Made by a program: the position numbers and the translations under genes. DNA of 16,327 nt from an uncultured Verrucomicrobiota bacterium (GTDB taxonomy: Bacteria; Verrucomicrobiota; Kiritimatiellia; RFP12; UBA1067), in contig CAMNLN010000041.1 of the NCBI GenBank assembly GCA_946543025.1, positions 1 to 16,327 of the forward strand. The letters are read 5' to 3'. Of this stretch, positions 13,166 to 16,327 are shown in pieces. The notes beneath the pieces are model-generated. The model ran no database searches. It had not been told where the DNA came from and saw only the letters and a list, made by a program, of their open reading frames with translations. Each line of letters starts with the position of its first letter. Within the stretch, counting starts at the first letter, position 1.

Positions 13166-14571
13166 GAACCATGCCGACGAAAATAAAACGCCGCGCTTTT
13201 CTGGGCGGAAGCCTCGCGGCCACGCTGGCCGTCTCCCCCGCCGCCGGAGACGACCACACTTCGCCCCGTCGAAAGCTGAGCGCCGGCGTGTGCGTGGTGG
13301 GCGGCGGTCCGGCGGGATTCACGGCGGCAATCGCCGCCGCGCGCCAGGGCGCGAAGGTGACGCTGGTCGAATCCTTCGGCTTTCCCGGCGGCATGGCGAC
13401 GGCTGGGCTCGTCGGGCCGATCTCCAAGTTCAACTTCAGCGGCAAGCGGGTCGTCGAAGGCATTCCGTGGGAGTTCGTCGAACGGCTTGCAGACCGTGGC
13501 GGCGCGATAACGGACCTTCCCAAGGGCAACGTGCCGTTCGAGGCGGAGATCTACCGGCGCGTGGCGCGCGAGATGCTGGAGGAGGCCGGCGTCACGTGCC
13601 TGTGGCAGACGTCCGTCTGCGGCGCGCCGGAGCTGGCGCGCGACGCTTCCATCCGCGCCGTCACCCTCTCGACGGCGGGATTCCTGTCACGGCTTGAGGC
13701 AGACATGTTCATCGACTGCTCTGCGTCCGGCGCGCTCGTCGGCCACCACGGCTTCGGAAGCTTCCGATCGGCCCGGGGCGCGGCCCAGCCTCTGTCTCTC
13801 TGCTTCCATCTAGGCGGCGTCGACACGGAAAAGGCGCGCGTTCTCGTGCGTCACGACAACGAACGATCGGCGAATCCCGTCCTGCGTGCGGCGCTCGAGG
13901 CCGCGATGAAGGCGGGGCGCATCAGGTCGTTCGGCGGACCGTGGGCCGTCTGGGGCAGCACGATCCGTCCGGGATTCGTCAGCGTAAACGCGACGCGAGC
14001 GACGGCAGACGTCACCGACCCGGTCGAGATCGCCGAGGCGACGGCGCTCATGCGGCGCGAGATACCGGAGATCGTCGACGTCATGCGCGGCGCCGACCCT
14101 GCGTTCCGCGAAGCCTACGTTTCCCAGACGGCGACGGCGAGCGGTTTCCGCGAGTGCCGCGAACTCGCGGCGTTTCACCGCGTGACGGCGACGGAATTCG
14201 TCTCGGGCGAACGTCCGGCCGACACGATCGCGCTTGCCGCCCATCCGATGGATCGCCATCTGGCAGGATCGAGCGGACAAAACCTCTCGTTCCTGAAAAA
14301 GCCGGGGGCGATTCCGCTCTCGGCCCTGATCTCGGCGAAGTGCCCGAACCTGCTGGCGGCGGGCGGACTCGTCGCTGCCGAGCCGGCGGCGTTTGCCTCG
14401 ATCCGCGTACAGGCACAGTGCATGGCCACCGGCCAAGCCGCCGGCACGGCGGCGGCGATGTCCGCCAAGGCTGGACGTGCCCCCAAGGACCTGGACGCGG
14501 CAACGGTCGTCGCGGCGCTCAGGCAAGCCAACGCTTCGACCGTATCCGACAATGGCATGACTTTCCCATGA
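13162..14571 (+). CDS. Tat-exported FAD-dependent oxidoreductase (PF12831-type)
   Basis: The 469-residue protein begins with a Tat signal K9-R10-R11-A12-F13-L14 followed by a Gly/Ala-rich segment to about residue 29. The FAD Rossmann motif VVGGGPAGFTAAIAAARQGAKVTLVE spans 45-70, then FPGGMATAGLVGP (74-86). The FRECRELAAFHRVT...D..H block (329-365) and the terminal FAD segment NLLAAGGLVAAEPAAFASIRVQAQCMATGQAAGTA (397-430) fit the FAD_oxidored family common in PVC bacteria and usually found near glycan-degradation genes. Substrate unknown. The Tat route suits a flavoprotein folded before export. The start at 13162 overlaps the previous stop (ATGA); Met4 at 13171 is an alternative. The end again overlaps the next start by ATGA, so three genes are tightly coupled. 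Confidence 0.9.
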   Translation: MRTMPTKIKRRAFLGGSLAATLAVSPAAGDDHTSPRRKLSAGVCVVGGGPAGFTAAIAAARQGAKVTLVESFGFPGGMATAGLVGPISKFNFSGKRVVEGIPWEFVERLADRGGAITDLPKGNVPFEAEIYRRVAREMLEEAGVTCLWQTSVCGAPELARDASIRAVTLSTAGFLSRLEADMFIDCSASGALVGHHGFGSFRSARGAAQPLSLCFHLGGVDTEKARVLVRHDNERSANPVLRAALEAAMKAGRIRSFGGPWAVWGSTIRPGFVSVNATRATADVTDPVEIAEATALMRREIPEIVDVMRGADPAFREAYVSQTATASGFRECRELAAFHRVTATEFVSGERPADTIALAAHPMDRHLAGSSGQNLSFLKKPGAIPLSALISAKCPNLLAAGGLVAAEPAAFASIRVQAQCMATGQAAGTAAAMSAKAGRAPKDLDAATVVAALRQANASTVSDNGMTFP

Positions 14572-15059
14572 AAATTCGCGTCCTTTTCGTCCTCGCGCTG
14601 GCGGCTGCCGTCCTGTTCGGCTGGTGGCTGCTTGCCAATTCCGCAGAACGGCAGATCCGCAAACTGTTCGACCAAGTCGCGCACGAACTGGAGAAGAGCG
14701 GCCCGGAAAATCCCTTTCAGGAGCTTTCAAAGGCCAAGGCGCTCGCGCGGCATGTCGGCGCGCGCCTCGGCATCGAGGGCCTCGGCGGACGACGCGACCT
14801 GATCCTCGACCACGAATCGCTCCCGCAGCAGATTGCCATCTTCCGCCGCGAGCTCCAGACGTTCAGCGTCTCGTTCGACCAGCTGACCGTCACGGTGGCG
14901 GAGGACGGCACGGCGCAAGCCTTCTGCAACGCCACCTGCACCGATCTTCCCAACTGGGTGGACGACGCGCGCGCCTATGCGCTCACGGCCACGCTCGCGA
15001 AGAACGATTCGGGCGACTGGCAGTTCACGACCCTTCACTTCGCGCCTCTCGTCCCCTGA
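14568..15059 (+). CDS. Small membrane-anchored exported protein, possible NTF2-like fold
   Basis: I do not recognise a named family. The 163-residue product has one N-terminal hydrophobic helix (about 4-23, VLFVLALAAAVLFGWWLLA) that could be an uncleaved anchor or a signal. A helical part (27-66, RQIRKLFDQVAHELEKSG) precedes beta-rich sequence ending in DDARAYALTATLAKNDSGDWQFTTLHFAPL, a layout resembling NTF2/SnoaL-like domains (inference). It has one Cys pair, C120 and C124. The start overlaps the FAD oxidoreductase stop as ATGA, making it third in the operon. Its stop is 4 bp from the convergent ABC ATPase gene, and no terminator is visible. Confidence 0.75.
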   Translation: MKIRVLFVLALAAAVLFGWWLLANSAERQIRKLFDQVAHELEKSGPENPFQELSKAKALARHVGARLGIEGLGGRRDLILDHESLPQQIAIFRRELQTFSVSFDQLTVTVAEDGTAQAFCNATCTDLPNWVDDARAYALTATLAKNDSGDWQFTTLHFAPLVP

Positions 15060-15063
15060 CAAG

Positions 15064-15738
15064 TCAGGAATCGCGCGCAAGCTGCGCGGCACGACGGGAA
15101 ACGACCGAAACGGGTACGCCATAGGCGACCGAGACGTTCGTCTCCGTCAACACGTCATCCGGCGCGCCGTCGGCGACGATGCGTCCGGCCGACATCAGGA
15201 TGACGCGCGAAAAGAAATCCGCGTCGAACGGCAGTTCGTGAATCGCCATGACGACGGTCCTGCCGAGCCGCGCGAGAAGCGCGAACAGCTCGTCCCGCCG
15301 ACGAAAGTCGAGATGTGCCGCCGGCTCGTCCAGCAGGAGACACGGAGCCTCGGTGGCGAGCGCCATCGCGAGCGCGAGCCGTTGCCGCTCGCCGCCCGAG
15401 ACGGCGTCCATCCGGCGTGCGGCGAGCGCCGTCGCGTCCACCGCCGCGAGCGCGCGGTCCACGGCCTCTTCGTCCGCCCGCGCGGGCGCGCGCCAAGGCG
15501 AGAGGTTCGCCGTCCGTCCGAGCATCACGAAGTCGCGCGCGTGCATGGACAGGTCGGCGGGGACGGTCTGCGGCACGACGGCCGTGCCATCGCCACAGAG
15601 CGCCTTCAGAAGAGTCGTCTTGCCCGCGCCGTTCGGCCCCACCACCGCCACGCGCTCGCCGTCCGCGATTCGCACCGACACGCCGTCCAGCGCCACGATA
15701 GGCCCGAAGCGCACCGTCTTGTCCACAAGCTCACGCAT
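15064..15738 (-). CDS. ABC transporter ATPase of a FecCD-type metal-chelate/cobalamin importer (shortened)
   Basis: This ATPase powers the importer whose permease gene overlaps it. Walker A GPNGAGKT (34-41), a Q-loop at VVPQ (54-57), signature SGGERQ (114-119), Walker B LLLDEP (134-139), D-loop HLD (142-144) and H-loop H167 are all present, so it should be active. At 224 residues it is shorter than the usual 250-260. Only about 15 residues separate Walker A from the Q-loop Gln, where about 40 are normal, so the ABC beta-subdomain is largely missing. The start at 15738 has AGGAGG seven bases upstream and overlaps the permease stop by 8 bp. The substrate (iron-siderophore, haem, cobalamin or other metal) cannot be told without the binding protein. 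Confidence 0.92.
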   Translation of the reverse strand: MRELVDKTVRFGPIVALDGVSVRIADGERVAVVGPNGAGKTTLLKALCGDGTAVVPQTVPADLSMHARDFVMLGRTANLSPWRAPARADEEAVDRALAAVDATALAARRMDAVSGGERQRLALAMALATEAPCLLLDEPAAHLDFRRRDELFALLARLGRTVVMAIHELPFDADFFSRVILMSAGRIVADGAPDDVLTETNVSVAYGVPVSVVSRRAAQLARDS

Positions 15739-16327
15739 GGCGTCCCCTCCTCACAAGCAGCCACAGGAAGAACGGTCCGCCCGCGAGCGCCGTCACGACC
15801 CCGGCCGGAATCTCGACCTCGCCGAATAGCTTTCCCAGCTGGTCGCATGCCACGAGGAAGAGGCCGCCCGTCACGGCGCTCGCCGGCAGGAGCGCGCGAT
15901 GGTTCGCCCCGACGATCCGCCGCACGGCGTGCGGCACGATCAGCCCCACGAAGCCGATGATACCCGCGAGGGAGACCGACGCCGCCACGGCAAGTGCCGC
16001 CGCGCCAAGAACGAGCGGCAGGACGCGTCCCGTGCGTACGCCGAGCGTCTGCGCGAGGTCCGGCCCGAGCGCAAGCGCGTTGAGCGCGCGCGCCTGCGAG
16101 AGGACGACGAGCGCCGCCGCCACGATGCACGTGCCCGCCGCCGCAAGGGATGCCGGATCGGCCGTCTGCAGGCTCCCCATCATCCACCAGGTCACGGACT
16201 GCAACGTGCGCGCCGACGCGCAGGCGAGCAATACCATCAGAATGGCAGAGGCGAAACTTCCCGAAACGACGCCCGCGAGGACGAGCGTCACCGGCCCGCC
16301 GCCCGCCGCCCGCGCCACCGCCACCAC
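15731..16327 (-). CDS. FecCD-family ABC importer permease, C-terminal part (truncated by window edge)
   Basis: About 198 residues are visible; the N-terminal part lies beyond the right edge, and the first in-window codon (GTG at the edge) is not the true start. Several hydrophobic transmembrane segments are evident. Conserved FecCD/BtuC blocks are WWMMGSLQ, ALGPDLAQTLGV (the cytoplasmic loop contacting the ATPase), GIIGFVGLIVPHAVRRIVGANHR and EIPAGVVTALAGGPFFLWLL. The family imports iron chelates or vitamin B12 across the inner membrane. The stop overlaps the ATPase start by 8 bp, so both belong to one operon, read leftward. A periplasmic binding protein gene would be expected upstream, outside the window. 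Confidence 0.93.
   Translation of the reverse strand: MVAVARAAGGGPVTLVLAGVVSGSFASAILMVLLACASARTLQSVTWWMMGSLQTADPASLAAAGTCIVAAALVVLSQARALNALALGPDLAQTLGVRTGRVLPLVLGAAALAVAASVSLAGIIGFVGLIVPHAVRRIVGANHRALLPASAVTGGLFLVACDQLGKLFGEVEIPAGVVTALAGGPFFLWLLVRRGRHA

Overview
The window is GC-rich, gene-dense bacterial DNA. I infer a gut-type anaerobe of the PVC superphylum, most likely Verrucomicrobiota or Kiritimatiellae. The grounds are a glycyl-radical enzyme with its activase, arabinan-type secreted glycoside hydrolases, an exported Tat-type FAD oxidoreductase, many Sec/Tat signal peptides of the form xFxGG, and an RG-rich zinc-finger protein of a type I associate with that group. The lineage is an inference; no rRNA is present.

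Layout from left to right. (a) 1-1647, minus: a two-gene operon of a radical SAM glycyl-radical-enzyme activase followed by the N-terminal part of a PFL-like glycyl radical enzyme, which runs off the left edge. (b) 1800-2573, plus: a divergent PAS-AraC regulator. (c) 2583-4451, minus: a secreted GH127-like (DUF1680) beta-L-arabinofuranosidase, convergent with the regulator. (d) 4527-4971, minus: an HU-like DNA-binding protein with its own promoter, a hairpin leader and a strong intrinsic terminator. (e) 5163-9180, minus: a housekeeping operon of an RG-rich zinc-finger protein overlapping pheT. (f) 9355-11442, plus: a secreted GH43 plus BNR/sialidase-fold fusion, probably arabinan-active. (g) 11444-12082, minus: a secreted GxQxGxxN-repeat protein. 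(h) 12269-15059, plus: three exported or anchored proteins (propeller-like, Tat FAD oxidoreductase, small membrane-anchored protein) joined by two ATGA stop/start overlaps. (i) 15064-16327, minus: the ATPase and partial permease of a FecCD-type metal/cobalamin ABC importer.

How they may work together: GH127 and GH43-BNR both point to arabinose-containing glycans. The PAS-AraC regulator sits between the glycyl-radical operon and the GH127 gene and could control both. The activase and GH127 genes share a 17-nt element (15 of 17 identical) that spans their -10 boxes, and related GTTGC/GCAAC inverted repeats sit at three promoters. The two hydrolase genes also share nearly identical ribosome-binding leaders. 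The most unusual items are a glycyl radical enzyme that appears to carry a Tat-like export signal, the three-gene exported flavoprotein operon, and an ABC ATPase lacking most of the segment between Walker A and the Q-loop.

No tRNA, rRNA, CRISPR array, insertion sequence or phage gene was seen. No gene-free stretch exceeds 300 bases.
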